Below the pieces are notes generated by a model. The model did not search any database, had not been told where the DNA came from, and saw only the letters and a program-made list of their open reading frames with translations. Below are positions 8,301 through 17,220 of a stretch of 64,000 nt of DNA, piece by piece; the first letter of the stretch is position 1, and each line of letters begins with the position of its first letter. Position numbers and translations under genes: made by a program. Origin of the DNA: Pontibacter harenae (GTDB taxonomy: Bacteria > Bacteroidota > Bacteroidia > Cytophagales > Hymenobacteraceae). Location: NCBI RefSeq assembly GCF_020907245.1, contig NZ_JAJJWH010000001.1, positions 178,135-242,134 on the forward strand. Direction: 5' to 3'.

Positions 8301-10382
8301 TTAGAACTCATTCTGATCGCCTCTGGTTTTCTCATGCAGTCTTGCCATAGGCTTTATCGGCACACTTTGGTACTGCGGATACTGTTCTGGGTATACAATG
8401 ATAAAACTGTTGTCTTTGTAGTTTCTTGAAAGTACCCGTGGCACATTATCCAGGTTGCTATCATACGAAACAGTGTGCTTTCGGGCTGAGATAACAATTA
8501 CCATGTCATCCTTTTTCAGCTCCGACTTTATGTTGCCAAACTCCTCCAGCTTCATAAACGGAATGTATTCGGCTTCTACTTCTGGTTTCGTTCCTTGTAC
8601 TGCTGCTTTAAGCTTGTTCAGAGTCCTTCTACGGCCTCTGAATATTATTTTAGACCCTAACTGCTGCGAAAGCAGTTTAACTGCTTTAATCCATCTTATA
8701 TAGCCTCTTTCCGATTCAGCGTTCAAAGGTACTACTACTACCAATCGGTTTGTGGTATTTAGTGGTTGAATGATTTTACAAACTAGTATCATCTGCTCCG
8801 TGTTTTCGAGCAAGCTGTCCAGTATTGTTCCAAAGATGCGATCTCTGGTCGTAATTTTTGCATTCCATCCCAAAACCACTTCCGTAATCATTAGTTCTTT
8901 TATAGCCCTCAGCATGCCACTGGCTATGTTCACATCTATTTTAGACACCAATTGTACATCTGTTTCTGTTGCTGAGGCATGTACAATAGCTTCCTGTAGC
9001 ATAATATTTTTTTTGTATATTTCCTCCTCCGCATGTTCATTATCTATCACCACAGCCAATGGGTATATCGGCTCGTGGTAAGATGGATTCTTCAACATCA
9101 CAGCCAAGTCGATTAAGCTCTCTATAGTTTTCGGATTTCCTATAGGCACCATAATTCTATCCGGCTTCTCACTTATGTCAGGCTTTCTTCTGCTTTCTAT
9201 GATTGCCAGTTTTCTTGCCACCTTTTCTGTAGAGAAAGAACTGATCATGCTTGATATTAGGATCAGTACAACTGCTCCGTTCAAGGCACTCTCTCCTATT
9301 AGGCCTATTTCATATCCTGCTAACACTACCGCAAGTGTTGCAGCAGCATGTGCGCTGCTCAATCCAAATATCAGGTTTCGTTGTAGTACGCTAAACTTAA
9401 AAAGCTTCTGAGTTACAAATGCTGCTGCATATTTCGTGATGGGCGCTAATACCACTATGGTTCCAGCTATCAGCATTGCATTAGTATCTGTAAATAACAC
9501 TGTCAGATCGACAAGCATACCTGTACTTATCAAGAAGAAGGGAATAAAGATGTTATTACCCACAAATTCTATCCGGTTCATCAATGCCGATGTATGCGGT
9601 ATCAGAGGGTTTAGTGCTAAACCTGCTAAAAAGGCTCCGATGATTGCCTCCATACCTGCCACTTCTGATAAGAACGCAGCAGCAAACACTACTGTCAATA
9701 CAAATATGTATTGTGCCCCTTTTTCGCTTTCTAACTGCTTAAACATCCATTTTGCAATCTTCGGGAAGATCCATAGTACAACGGCTACAAATATGGCCAT
9801 CTCGACTATCATAAATATCCAGAACCAAACGTCTGTATTTCCTTGTGTAGAATTTATGATGACCGCTAGCACAAACAGTACAGCTGTATCTGTAATTAGT
9901 GTTCCTCCTATTGTTAGTGTTACTGCTTCATTCTTGCTTAAGCCGAACCTACTCACGATTGGGTATGCAAGCAATGTATGAGGCGCGAACATACTTGCCA
10001 GCAGAATAGATGGCTTTATGTCATAGCCGTGTATGTATAGAAATACCGCTGTTCCTACTATTATGGGTATAAGAAAAGTCAGTGTTCCGAAAACTAGGCT
10101 TCTTACTTTATACTTTTTAAAATCGATCATATCGATTTCAAGACCCGCCTGAAACATAATATATAGCAAGCCTACAGTTCCAAATAACACTATACTTGCA
10201 TCTCTTGCCAGTATGTTAAATCCATTTGGTCCTAGTACCACCCCAGCCACAATTAAGCCTACTATACCTGGTATCCGAAACTTGTTCAGGATTATGGGCA
10301 CCACTAGTATCACAAGTAGTACCAGCGTAAATATTAGTACTGGCTCTTCAAACGGAAGTGTCAAAGACATTAATAGCGTCAT
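8301..10382 (-). CDS. Cation:proton antiporter with universal-stress tail, second paralogue (693 aa)
   Basis: CPA2-family antiporter closely related to the protein encoded at 2105-4171. Shared motifs include GPNGFNIL, IVLFGTVGLLYIMFQAGLEI, the ASMFAPHTLLAYPI segment and NRIEFVGNNIFIPFFLISTGMLVDL. The soluble tail begins near residue 410 with PDRIMVPIGNPKTIESLIDLAVM and ends with FIIVYPEQYPQ, as in the paralogue. Two starts are possible, ATG at 10382 or 10370. It is more AT-rich than its paralogue, so the duplication is probably old or one copy was acquired. It is the gene next to the long non-coding region at 10383-11848. Confidence 0.9.
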   Translation of the reverse strand: MTLLMSLTLPFEEPVLIFTLVLLVILVVPIILNKFRIPGIVGLIVAGVVLGPNGFNILARDASIVLFGTVGLLYIMFQAGLEIDMIDFKKYKVRSLVFGTLTFLIPIIVGTAVFLYIHGYDIKPSILLASMFAPHTLLAYPIVSRFGLSKNEAVTLTIGGTLITDTAVLFVLAVIINSTQGNTDVWFWIFMIVEMAIFVAVVLWIFPKIAKWMFKQLESEKGAQYIFVLTVVFAAAFLSEVAGMEAIIGAFLAGLALNPLIPHTSALMNRIEFVGNNIFIPFFLISTGMLVDLTVLFTDTNAMLIAGTIVVLAPITKYAAAFVTQKLFKFSVLQRNLIFGLSSAHAAATLAVVLAGYEIGLIGESALNGAVVLILISSMISSFSTEKVARKLAIIESRRKPDISEKPDRIMVPIGNPKTIESLIDLAVMLKNPSYHEPIYPLAVVIDNEHAEEEIYKKNIMLQEAIVHASATETDVQLVSKIDVNIASGMLRAIKELMITEVVLGWNAKITTRDRIFGTILDSLLENTEQMILVCKIIQPLNTTNRLVVVVPLNAESERGYIRWIKAVKLLSQQLGSKIIFRGRRRTLNKLKAAVQGTKPEVEAEYIPFMKLEEFGNIKSELKKDDMVIVISARKHTVSYDSNLDNVPRVLSRNYKDNSFIIVYPEQYPQYQSVPIKPMARLHEKTRGDQNEF

Positions 10383-11848
10383 AGTTTTTTTGCGTCAGCT
10401 GCTTTTTCTTTTCTAAATATATGTATTTTCTCTCTTTTGGTTCGAGTTCTCTTTTTTTCAGCCCTTCCCTTTTCTTCCTTTTTCCAGTCTTTCCACATCT
10501 TTCCTTTCCTAATATTTAAAATTATCTAATCTTTAAATAAATCTTTCTTTCATTATCAAGGGTGTTTACAAGTTGATAACTTTTACTCAACTCTGTTTCT
10601 GTGCATGAATTGTTTACACATGTCACCTTGTCTACTACTCTTCCACATTTTCTTTTTTGGTATCTTTTTATTTCTCAGTCTATTAATCCTCTTATCCACT
10701 TTATGCCCATTTATGTGTATTTCTTTTCCAACACTACACACAAACGTTGATAATGCTTTTTTAGGGTCACTATTGTACACCAGTTTCCACTTTTGCCACC
10801 TGTTTCAGCTGTTTTCTGTCACCCGCTTCTAAGGGTGTGTAATCTTTACCACCATTTACCCACTCTTTTCCACAGTTATACCCACACGTTTGTGGATTAA
10901 CTTACACTATACAAATAAGGGCAAATAGAAAATGTTTTTACACGCCTAAGGTTTTGAGCCACCTGCTGGGAATTACACAAATACTATTTATTACCTGATG
11001 CTGTTATGCGAATAGTAAAGAGTAGTAGTGAGTCAGATTTAGCTAACAACTCATAAAGCGAAATGAGAAAGCACGGCTGCAGAAAAATGCAATAGCCTAT
11101 GATGATCAATAATGCTTGCGAAGAATGTGGAAATGAATTTGGAATGAGATAATAGCTAGAAATGATAGAAAGTTTGGTAATTGACTGCACCTATATCTGG
11201 TGTTCAAAAAGCTATAAAAGGATTCGAGAGGAAATTTGTATTGAGTTCTATCTGGAGTAGCTACATCGTAAAATCTAACCTCAAGTCAAAGTAGAACACC
11301 AGGCGCTTGTTTGAGAGGTCCTTTATTGAATTGATATGATATAGTAGTTTTTAATGTATGTTTATTCGAAGCCTATAAGCTTAGGCGTAACTGTACTGCT
11401 GCAACTCCAGAATTTACTAAGCCTCGTAAATTGACTAGTGTAAATGTTCTATGAGCAAGAATCATTGAAGGCCCAAGATCAAGGAAGTACAGTATGGTAT
11501 ACCGCAGATAACGACACTACTTCATACCTAAATAAGCAGCTATAAAAAATGTTTGTTTTCTGTATTTTCGCTCTGCACCGAAAGTCATCATACTTTGAAG
11601 AGGCACCCGTTTATGAGGAATGTTCTTTTGCTATAAGTAGATCTATGCATCATTTTTTCTAAAGAAGCCCCATTGGAAGAATGACCTAAAAGCCTGAAGT
11701 TTTCATGGAGCTTGATGTTGCTCTTCTTATTTGGCCCTACAAATTCAGTCTGACCATGCTAGGCTTAAGAATCTCGATGACTTTTTGAAAGTAGAAAGCA
11801 ATAAAAAAGGGAGACAATTTGTCTCCCTTTCCTTTTAAGTTATGGTGT
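10383..11848. other. Long non-coding region with DnaA-like boxes; candidate replication origin
   Basis: There is no supportable gene in these 1466 bases. The part 10431-10900 is strongly pyrimidine-rich on the + strand, with an AT-rich tract at 10508-10556. It contains 9-mers one base from the DnaA box TTATCCACA: TTATCCACT at 10692-10700, TTTTCCACA at 10866-10874 and TAATCCACA (reverse strand) at 10891-10899. There are also three TTATCAA-type sites near 10552, 10571 and 10747. The part 10960-11800 shows no feature beyond the terminator at its end. An origin function is inference. Confidence 0.35.
11806..11830 (-). terminator. Terminator of the Ig-like lipoprotein gene
   Basis: A perfect 10-bp stem (AAAGGGAGAC with GTCTCCCTTT) around a 5-base loop, followed on the minus strand by a run of Ts. 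It lies 19 bases after the stop at 11849. Confidence 0.8.
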
Positions 11849-13459
11849 TTAGAATTTAATGTTTGTTTCTTCCATTATCCAATTCGCTCTTACATCAAGT
11901 ACTTTCGGATGAACATAAACTCTTTCGGGTTCTTTTTCGAAGGTAGGATCTCCCCCTTCCCAAATGCCATTTTCATTTTCATCTACTAGTACTCTTATTT
12001 TGTAAGCACCAGGAGCCAGATTATTAAATCTGTAGGTACGTTGGTTTCTTACCTCTGCTACTTTTTGGTCTGAGTTGTTCAGCAACTCGATAATGTAAGA
12101 ATTTTCGGACGTAATTATTTTACCTTCTATACTACCTGTTCCATTGCCCTCGGCTACCGTTAAGGCTATGTTATTATACCTTAGTCTTCCTCCTTCTAAG
12201 GGGATAATAGCCGCACTATCTAACGCTATTTCAACCTGTCTTATCCTATTAAGAAGTGTTGGTAAGTTAAATGTTAATTCCGTTCTAGTTGAATCAAGGG
12301 ATATTTTTTCTGGATAATTAACAGTGCTGATAGCTACAGAATCTCTGAATATGGTAATAGGTTCTGGTGAGGTTATCCGCACTGGCGTCTGTAGTATAAT
12401 CACGACTGGTTGGCCTGCTGAGTATTCTCTGTTCCCTGTTTTTGTTTGCTTTAACTGTGCGCCCTCTACCCTTGCAGCTATTTTTCCTTCAAAAGCTATA
12501 TTCAAAGTATCTGTTGCCACGTTGCCAGCGGAGTCTGTTGCTGTCAACACTGCTCTTCCGCCTTGGTAGTTCTGCGTTTTGAACAAGTCTACTATTTTGC
12601 CATCCTGGCTTACCTTATAAGGCACGCTTGTTACATTAGCTTCTAGCGGCTGTACAGTTACTTCTTTAATGCCTTCGTTATAGTTTGCACCAAACCTGTC
12701 TAAGTAAGTTTCTCTTCGCAGCAATATTGGCTTCTTTGTATCTAATCTTACTGTCTGCAATCTTATCTCCTGTTCTTGTGGAGTAACCCGTATTGGTTGT
12801 TCCAGATAAGCTATTTTTTCACTTTCGTTATCGTAGAAGGCGTTGTTGTTTTTTTCTACCAGCGCAAAAATTCGATAGTCCCCTTCTTTCACATTTCTAA
12901 ATTCATACCTTCCAGTTTCATCTGTTTCAGTTTGATAGTAAGGTCTGTTTTTTCTGATGTTGACAGTATCTGTAACTGGATAAAGAGCTACTACAGCTTG
13001 CTTTTGCGGCTGCTGTGTCATCAGATCAACTACCTGCCCACTTACTCTGCTAGAGTCGATAAAAGTACCTGTGCTAAAAGTTAAGGTTAAACCTTCTGCC
13101 ACATTCTTCTCTGTTATATCCTGAACTCCTTTTCTAAAGTTGAAGGTGTAGGTTGTGCTATCGTCCAGTGGCTTCTCAAAGGTCAGCTCAATCAAATTCT
13201 TTTTGTTTCTGATGCTGTATTTTGTTTCTACAGCTGGAGTGATAAGTAATTCTCGCTGTAGTGAATTAGGCATTACGGCTTCATCAAATTCTAAGGTGAT
13301 AGTACTTGTCGAAACGTTCAGCTGTTGGCTTTGAGGGTTACTGTTTATTAAGGTTGGTTTGGTTATGTCTTTTGGTCCACCTACAGGGCTACTTACTGTT
13401 GCACATGATACGAATGCAGCTATACCTGCCGTAGCCATTACGATGTTGATAAATTTCAT
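11849..13459 (-). CDS. Ig-like domain lipoprotein (536 aa)
   Basis: Envelope lipoprotein of unknown role. From the ATG at 13459 the first residues are MKFINIVMATAGIAAFVSC, a signal peptide with a lipobox cysteine. Next comes SSPVGGPKDITKP and an SbsA/Big_5-type Ig-like domain (about 30-130: PTLINSNPQSQQLNVSTSTI, EFDEAV, YTFNFRKGVQDITE). A carboxypeptidase-like regulatory fold follows around 135-220 (SGQVVDLMTQ, TDETGRYEFRNVKEGDYRIFA), and a similar one sits at the C-terminus (NLAPGAYKIRVLVDENENG). An upstream ATG at 13510 would add 17 residues and bury the signal peptide, so it is not preferred. Similar proteins are widespread in Bacteroidota beside housekeeping genes. Confidence 0.85.
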   Translation of the reverse strand: MKFINIVMATAGIAAFVSCATVSSPVGGPKDITKPTLINSNPQSQQLNVSTSTITLEFDEAVMPNSLQRELLITPAVETKYSIRNKKNLIELTFEKPLDDSTTYTFNFRKGVQDITEKNVAEGLTLTFSTGTFIDSSRVSGQVVDLMTQQPQKQAVVALYPVTDTVNIRKNRPYYQTETDETGRYEFRNVKEGDYRIFALVEKNNNAFYDNESEKIAYLEQPIRVTPQEQEIRLQTVRLDTKKPILLRRETYLDRFGANYNEGIKEVTVQPLEANVTSVPYKVSQDGKIVDLFKTQNYQGGRAVLTATDSAGNVATDTLNIAFEGKIAARVEGAQLKQTKTGNREYSAGQPVVIILQTPVRITSPEPITIFRDSVAISTVNYPEKISLDSTRTELTFNLPTLLNRIRQVEIALDSAAIIPLEGGRLRYNNIALTVAEGNGTGSIEGKIITSENSYIIELLNNSDQKVAEVRNQRTYRFNNLAPGAYKIRVLVDENENGIWEGGDPTFEKEPERVYVHPKVLDVRANWIMEETNIKF

Positions 13460-13535
13460 GTAAAGGTCGTTTAAAAGAAAAATAGGCAAACTCTCGTTTG
13501 CCTTGTTCAATGTTATTAACAGTAATAATTGTGTT

Positions 13536-14423
13536 TTATTTTCTCTTCGCTACAAAAATTAGGCTCGAATAATCATTCCCATTTTTCTCAGCATAGCTGT
13601 TCGATTTAAATCCATTCACTACGCTGTTGATCATATTGCCTTTACCATCTTTGTGTTTTTCGCTTAGCATACTTACATAATAAGCATCAAACTTCATGGG
13701 CAACACCTCTTCCAGTTTCATCTTGTGTTTCTTCAGGAAGCGTTTCATCGTGCCTTGTGTGAAGTGATAAAGATGACGCGGCACATCATAAGCAGCCCAG
13801 TTCTCTTTATACTGTTGTGCATCGTGTGAGTCTGCATTAGGTACGGCTACAATTAAGGTGCCGTCTTCGTGTAACAGCGACAGCAGTTCTGCCATTGTTT
13901 CATTCAATGTGTGTATATGCTCTAGCACATGCCACAGCGTAATTACATCAAACTTCTCGCCGCTTATTTGCTGTAGTTCTGATGCTACTATTTCACCTGT
14001 TTCCTCAGAGGATGCTTTTCGCGCTTTTTCATTAGGTTCTACACCTCTTATTTCCCAGCCATCTTTTTTGCAGGCTGAAAGAAAAACTCCTGTGCCACAA
14101 CCGTAATCCAGTATTGTGCCTTTAGTAGGTGCATGCCTGTTGATAAGCTCTACTTTTTGCTTTGTAGTAATAGAGCGTACCACATGGTACGCTCTGTTGA
14201 TAATGCCCGACTTGGTGTTGGTATGAGAAATATATTCCTCTGACTCATAATAGGCTCCTATACTAGCAGCATCTGGTCGAGGGTTCGTAAATTTAAAGCT
14301 GCAGTTCTCGCATTCTACTAGCACAAAGCTCTCCTTCGATACCGCGTTATCAGTTACTACTAAAAAATTTTTGAAGTCATCTTTGCCGCATATCGGGCAG
14401 TTCTCAAGTCTTTCGTAGCTCAT
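13536..14423 (-). CDS. SAM-dependent methyltransferase with N-terminal zinc-ribbon-like motif (295 aa)
   Basis: Class I methyltransferase. Residues 8-45 carry two Cys pairs (CPICGKDDF and CENCSFKFTNPRP) typical of the zinc-binding head of sugar and lipid C- or O-methyltransferases. The SAM site is at about 105-115 (ILDYGCGTGVFL), followed by GVEPNEKAR and VITLWHVLEHI. The acceptor substrate is unknown. Its ATG directly follows the mnmG stop with no gap, so the two are very probably translated from one transcript. The order mnmG-methyltransferase recurs in Cytophagales, from general knowledge. Confidence 0.88.
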   Translation of the reverse strand: MSYERLENCPICGKDDFKNFLVVTDNAVSKESFVLVECENCSFKFTNPRPDAASIGAYYESEEYISHTNTKSGIINRAYHVVRSITTKQKVELINRHAPTKGTILDYGCGTGVFLSACKKDGWEIRGVEPNEKARKASSEETGEIVASELQQISGEKFDVITLWHVLEHIHTLNETMAELLSLLHEDGTLIVAVPNADSHDAQQYKENWAAYDVPRHLYHFTQGTMKRFLKKHKMKLEEVLPMKFDAYYVSMLSEKHKDGKGNMINSVVNGFKSNSYAEKNGNDYSSLIFVAKRK

Positions 14424-16286
14424 TTATTTTCCAAGGTATACCATAAGTACTGAAATGTCTGCTGGCGAAACTCCGCTTATTCTGGATGCCTGGCCTATTG
14501 TTTCTGGTTGTATCTTCAGTAGCTTTTCTTTCGCCTCTGCCGATAAAGCAGGTATGCTTCGGTAGTTGATTTTGTCTTTGATTATGTAGTTTTCGAGATC
14601 GCTCATTTTCGTAGCCATCACATTTTCTTTCTCGATGTAGCTTTCATACTTCACCGCAATCTCGGCTTGTTCTACGCTATCTGCCTTAAACTTGCTCAGG
14701 TATTCTGCCACTGCTGGTACTGCCGCTACTATAGTTGCTATTTCAATATTCGGTCTTTTAATCAGTTGGCCTGCACGCTGCTTTTCTACTATCGGAGCAG
14801 ATCCTAAACCTTCTAGCAAACTGTTGATATCTCCTGGCTCAACCGGCTTATTATTTAAGTAAGCAATGATTTCAGCCGTTTCCTCTATCTTCTTATCCAC
14901 AGATTTTAGGCGACTCTCATCAGCTAAGCCTAGCTCATATCCCAGCTTTGTAAGTCGGATATCTGCGTTGTCTTGGCGTAGCAGGATGCGGTGTTCAGCA
15001 CGTGAAGTAAACATACGGTAAGGTTCGTCTGTACCTTTATTTACCAAGTCATCAATCAATACACCAATGTAAGCTTCTGAACGCTTTAATACAAACGGTG
15101 CTTTTTCGTTTATCTTATTGTGAGCGTTTATACCTGCCATTAATCCTTGACAAGCTGCTTCTTCGTAACCTGTGGTCCCGTTGATCTGGCCTGCAAAGTA
15201 TAGGTTCTCCACTAGCTTTGTTTCCAGTGTTAGGTTCAGCTGGGTTGGTGGGAAGAAATCGTATTCGATGGCATAGCCTGGTCGGAACATCTTTGCATTC
15301 TCGAAGCCTACAATTTTACGCAAGGCTTTAAACTGAACGTCTTCTGGTAACGAGCTAGAGAAACCGTTTACATATACCTCTACAGTATTCCATCCTTCTG
15401 GTTCCACAAAAATCTGGTGACGGTCACGGTCAGCGAAACGGTTGATTTTATCTTCTATACTTGGGCAGTAGCGTGGACCTAAACCTTGAATACGTCCCTG
15501 GAACATCGGCGATTTTTCAAAGCCTGTTTTTAGGATCTCGTGAACTTCTGAGTTAGTGTAGGTGATGTAGCAGCTGCGCTGGTTTTGCAAAGGCTCAGTT
15601 TCAGTATAAGAGAATTTTGATGGGTTCTCATCACCGAACTGTTCTTCCATGCGGCTATAGTCCAGGCTCCGTCCATCTACTCTTGGTGGCGTTCCTGTTT
15701 TCATGCGCCCTGCTTCAAAGCCTAATTCAATCAGATTTTCGGTAATACCCTTAGCTGATTTTTCAGCAGCTCTACCTCCTCCTAATTGGCGCTCTCCGAT
15801 GTGGATAATACCATTCAAAAATGTGCCGTTCGTTAATACTACAGCCTTTGAACGTATAGTTATCCCCAAGCTAGTTTTCACACCAGCAACCTTTCCGTTC
15901 TCTACTTCCAGCCCAACAATCATCTCCTGCCAGAAGTCAACGTTCTCTGTTTGCTCTAAACTTAAACGCCATGCTTCAGCAAATCTCATCCTGTCGCTTT
16001 GCGCTCGTGGACTCCACATGGCAGGACCTTTTGATTTATTCAGCATGCGGAACTGGATCATGGTTTGGTCGGTGATGATTCCACTCATACCCCCTAGCGC
16101 ATCTACCTCACGAACTATCTGTCCTTTGGCTACACCACCCATGGCTGGGTTGCAAGACATTTGGGCAATAGTGTTCATGTTCATGGTGGCTAGCAAAACC
16201 TTTGAACCCATTTTAGCGGCAGCGGCAGCGGCTTCACAGCCAGCATGCCCTGCGCCTACTACTATAATATCGTATTCTGGAAACAT
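14424..16286 (-). CDS. mnmG: tRNA uridine-5-carboxymethylaminomethyl modification enzyme MnmG/GidA (620 aa)
   Basis: FAD-dependent partner of MnmE. It installs the cmnm5 group on the wobble uridine of several tRNAs in the cytoplasm. Residues 5-20 form the dinucleotide fold IIVVGAGHAGCEAA. Further family signatures are SCNPAMGGVAKGQIVREVDALGG, RAQSDRMRFAEAWR, KTGTPPRVDGRSLDYSRME, YCPSIEDKINRFADRDRH and the C-terminal domain ending ISGVSPADISVLMVYL. Length fits. It starts 19 bases from a perfect parS palindrome and has a TATCTTTG box 77 bases upstream, inside the end of ybeY. No MnmE gene lies in the window. Confidence 0.97.
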   Translation of the reverse strand: MFPEYDIIVVGAGHAGCEAAAAAAKMGSKVLLATMNMNTIAQMSCNPAMGGVAKGQIVREVDALGGMSGIITDQTMIQFRMLNKSKGPAMWSPRAQSDRMRFAEAWRLSLEQTENVDFWQEMIVGLEVENGKVAGVKTSLGITIRSKAVVLTNGTFLNGIIHIGERQLGGGRAAEKSAKGITENLIELGFEAGRMKTGTPPRVDGRSLDYSRMEEQFGDENPSKFSYTETEPLQNQRSCYITYTNSEVHEILKTGFEKSPMFQGRIQGLGPRYCPSIEDKINRFADRDRHQIFVEPEGWNTVEVYVNGFSSSLPEDVQFKALRKIVGFENAKMFRPGYAIEYDFFPPTQLNLTLETKLVENLYFAGQINGTTGYEEAACQGLMAGINAHNKINEKAPFVLKRSEAYIGVLIDDLVNKGTDEPYRMFTSRAEHRILLRQDNADIRLTKLGYELGLADESRLKSVDKKIEETAEIIAYLNNKPVEPGDINSLLEGLGSAPIVEKQRAGQLIKRPNIEIATIVAAVPAVAEYLSKFKADSVEQAEIAVKYESYIEKENVMATKMSDLENYIIKDKINYRSIPALSAEAKEKLLKIQPETIGQASRISGVSPADISVLMVYLGK

Positions 16287-16304
16287 GTACTTCGGATTTG
16301 TTGA

Positions 16305-16320
16305 TGTTTCACGTGAAACA
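16305..16320. other. parS centromere-like site (ParB binding)
   Basis: TGTTTCACGTGAAACA is an exact 16-base match to the chromosomal parS consensus bound by ParB/Spo0J. The palindrome extends by two bases on each side (16303-16322). It lies in the gap between mnmG and ybeY. parS sites cluster near the origin in most bacteria that carry ParABS. Confidence 0.9.
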
Positions 16321-16350
16321 TCAGAAACGGATTGGTAATTCCTTTTTTAA

Positions 16351-16779
16351 TTAAAAGTTACGCAAAGATAAACAAGAATCTTCTTGTTTGCGCATTTCTG
16401 CCTCCTGCTTTGGAGACTTATCTTTAAAGCCTAGCAGGTGCAGCACGCCGTGAATGATTACACGGTGTAGTTCATCTTTAAAAGGAATGGTGAGCTCAGC
16501 AGCATTGTCGCGTACGCGATCTACGCTTATAAAAACATCACCTTCAATAGTGCCCTCTATGTCGGCATTATTGAAGGTGATGATGTCTGTGAGTGTATCA
16601 TGATCGAGATACTCAACATTGATCTCGTGAAGGTATTCGTCGGAGCAGAAAATATAGGTAAGGTTTACTAACTCCTGATTGTGTTGCTCAATAACGTTTG
16701 CAATCCACTCTGATACTTGCTCTGGGTTCTCTAAGGTGAAGTCAGTTTCTTCGCTAAAGAACTCAATTGGATGTTCCAT
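16351..16779 (-). CDS. ybeY: Endoribonuclease YbeY (142 aa)
   Basis: Metal-dependent RNase involved in 16S rRNA 3' maturation and ribosome quality control. The zinc motif is HGVLHLLGFKDK near residue 112. The first two histidines are present, and the position of the usual third histidine is Asp, as in the Bacteroidota branch of the family as far as I recall. The N-terminal pattern YIFCSDEYLHEINVEYLDHDTLTDIITF is also diagnostic. Its start overlaps the end of the upstream RsbW-like gene by 17 bases, which implies translational coupling. Confidence 0.93.
   Translation of the reverse strand: MEHPIEFFSEETDFTLENPEQVSEWIANVIEQHNQELVNLTYIFCSDEYLHEINVEYLDHDTLTDIITFNNADIEGTIEGDVFISVDRVRDNAAELTIPFKDELHRVIIHGVLHLLGFKDKSPKQEAEMRKQEDSCLSLRNF
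16363..16370 (-). promoter_or_regulatory. Possible mnmG promoter -7 box (TATCTTTG)
   Basis: TATCTTTG matches TANNTTTG. It lies within the last codons of ybeY, 77 bases before the mnmG ATG, with the parS palindrome between the two. It could give mnmG its own promoter. Confidence 0.35.
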
Positions 16780-17188
16780 TCTGAGAGGTGACGATGTTAA
16801 ATACTAGCTGAACCTTTTTGCCGCTATCCATGAAATTAACTTCGTCGCAAAGGTTATGCATTAAAAATATACCACGGCCACCAGGGCTCTCTAGGTTTTC
16901 AGGTGCAGTTGGGTCTGGAAGGTTTTCATAATCAAAACCTGGACCCTCGTCCTCAACTTCAAATATTAGTTTATTCTCCTCTACCTGGAGTGTGAGGTAC
17001 ACATTCTTATCCTTATCGAACTTGTTTCCGTGACGTATTGCGTTATTAACTGACTCTGTTACGGCTACCATGATGTTCCCGTAAATGTCGTCCTCAAACT
17101 CGAATTCTTCCTTAGAATTATCAATAAAGCTTTCGATTACGCGGATGTTCTCGATTAAGGAAGGAATCTGAATTTTTACCTGATTCAT
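16763..17188 (-). CDS. RsbW-like ATP-binding protein (141 aa)
   Basis: GHKL-fold ATPase of the anti-sigma/serine-kinase type. The N box is at about 41-52 (VAVTESVNNAIRHGN), the G1 box at about 80-87 (VEDEGPGFDY), and a G2-like GGRGIFLMHNLCDEV at about 103-118. There is no histidine phosphoacceptor domain, so it is a stand-alone module like RsbW/SpoIIAB. No obvious sigma factor or anti-anti-sigma gene is adjacent. The STAS-like protein at 23675-24112 is a possible but unproven partner. It overlaps ybeY and lies 32 bases after the DUF4175 gene. Confidence 0.88.
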   Translation of the reverse strand: MNQVKIQIPSLIENIRVIESFIDNSKEEFEFEDDIYGNIMVAVTESVNNAIRHGNKFDKDKNVYLTLQVEENKLIFEVEDEGPGFDYENLPDPTAPENLESPGGRGIFLMHNLCDEVNFMDSGKKVQLVFNIVTSQNGTSN

Positions 17189-17220
17189 ATTACTCGTTAA
17201 GTGTAAAATATAGGTGCGTT

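Noticed and set aside
10583..11190. Three open frames (10583-10780 minus, 10605-10832 plus, 10984-11190 minus) in the long gap
   Set aside because: Short, low-complexity or skewed products, no start context, and they overlap each other. Composition explains them better than coding.
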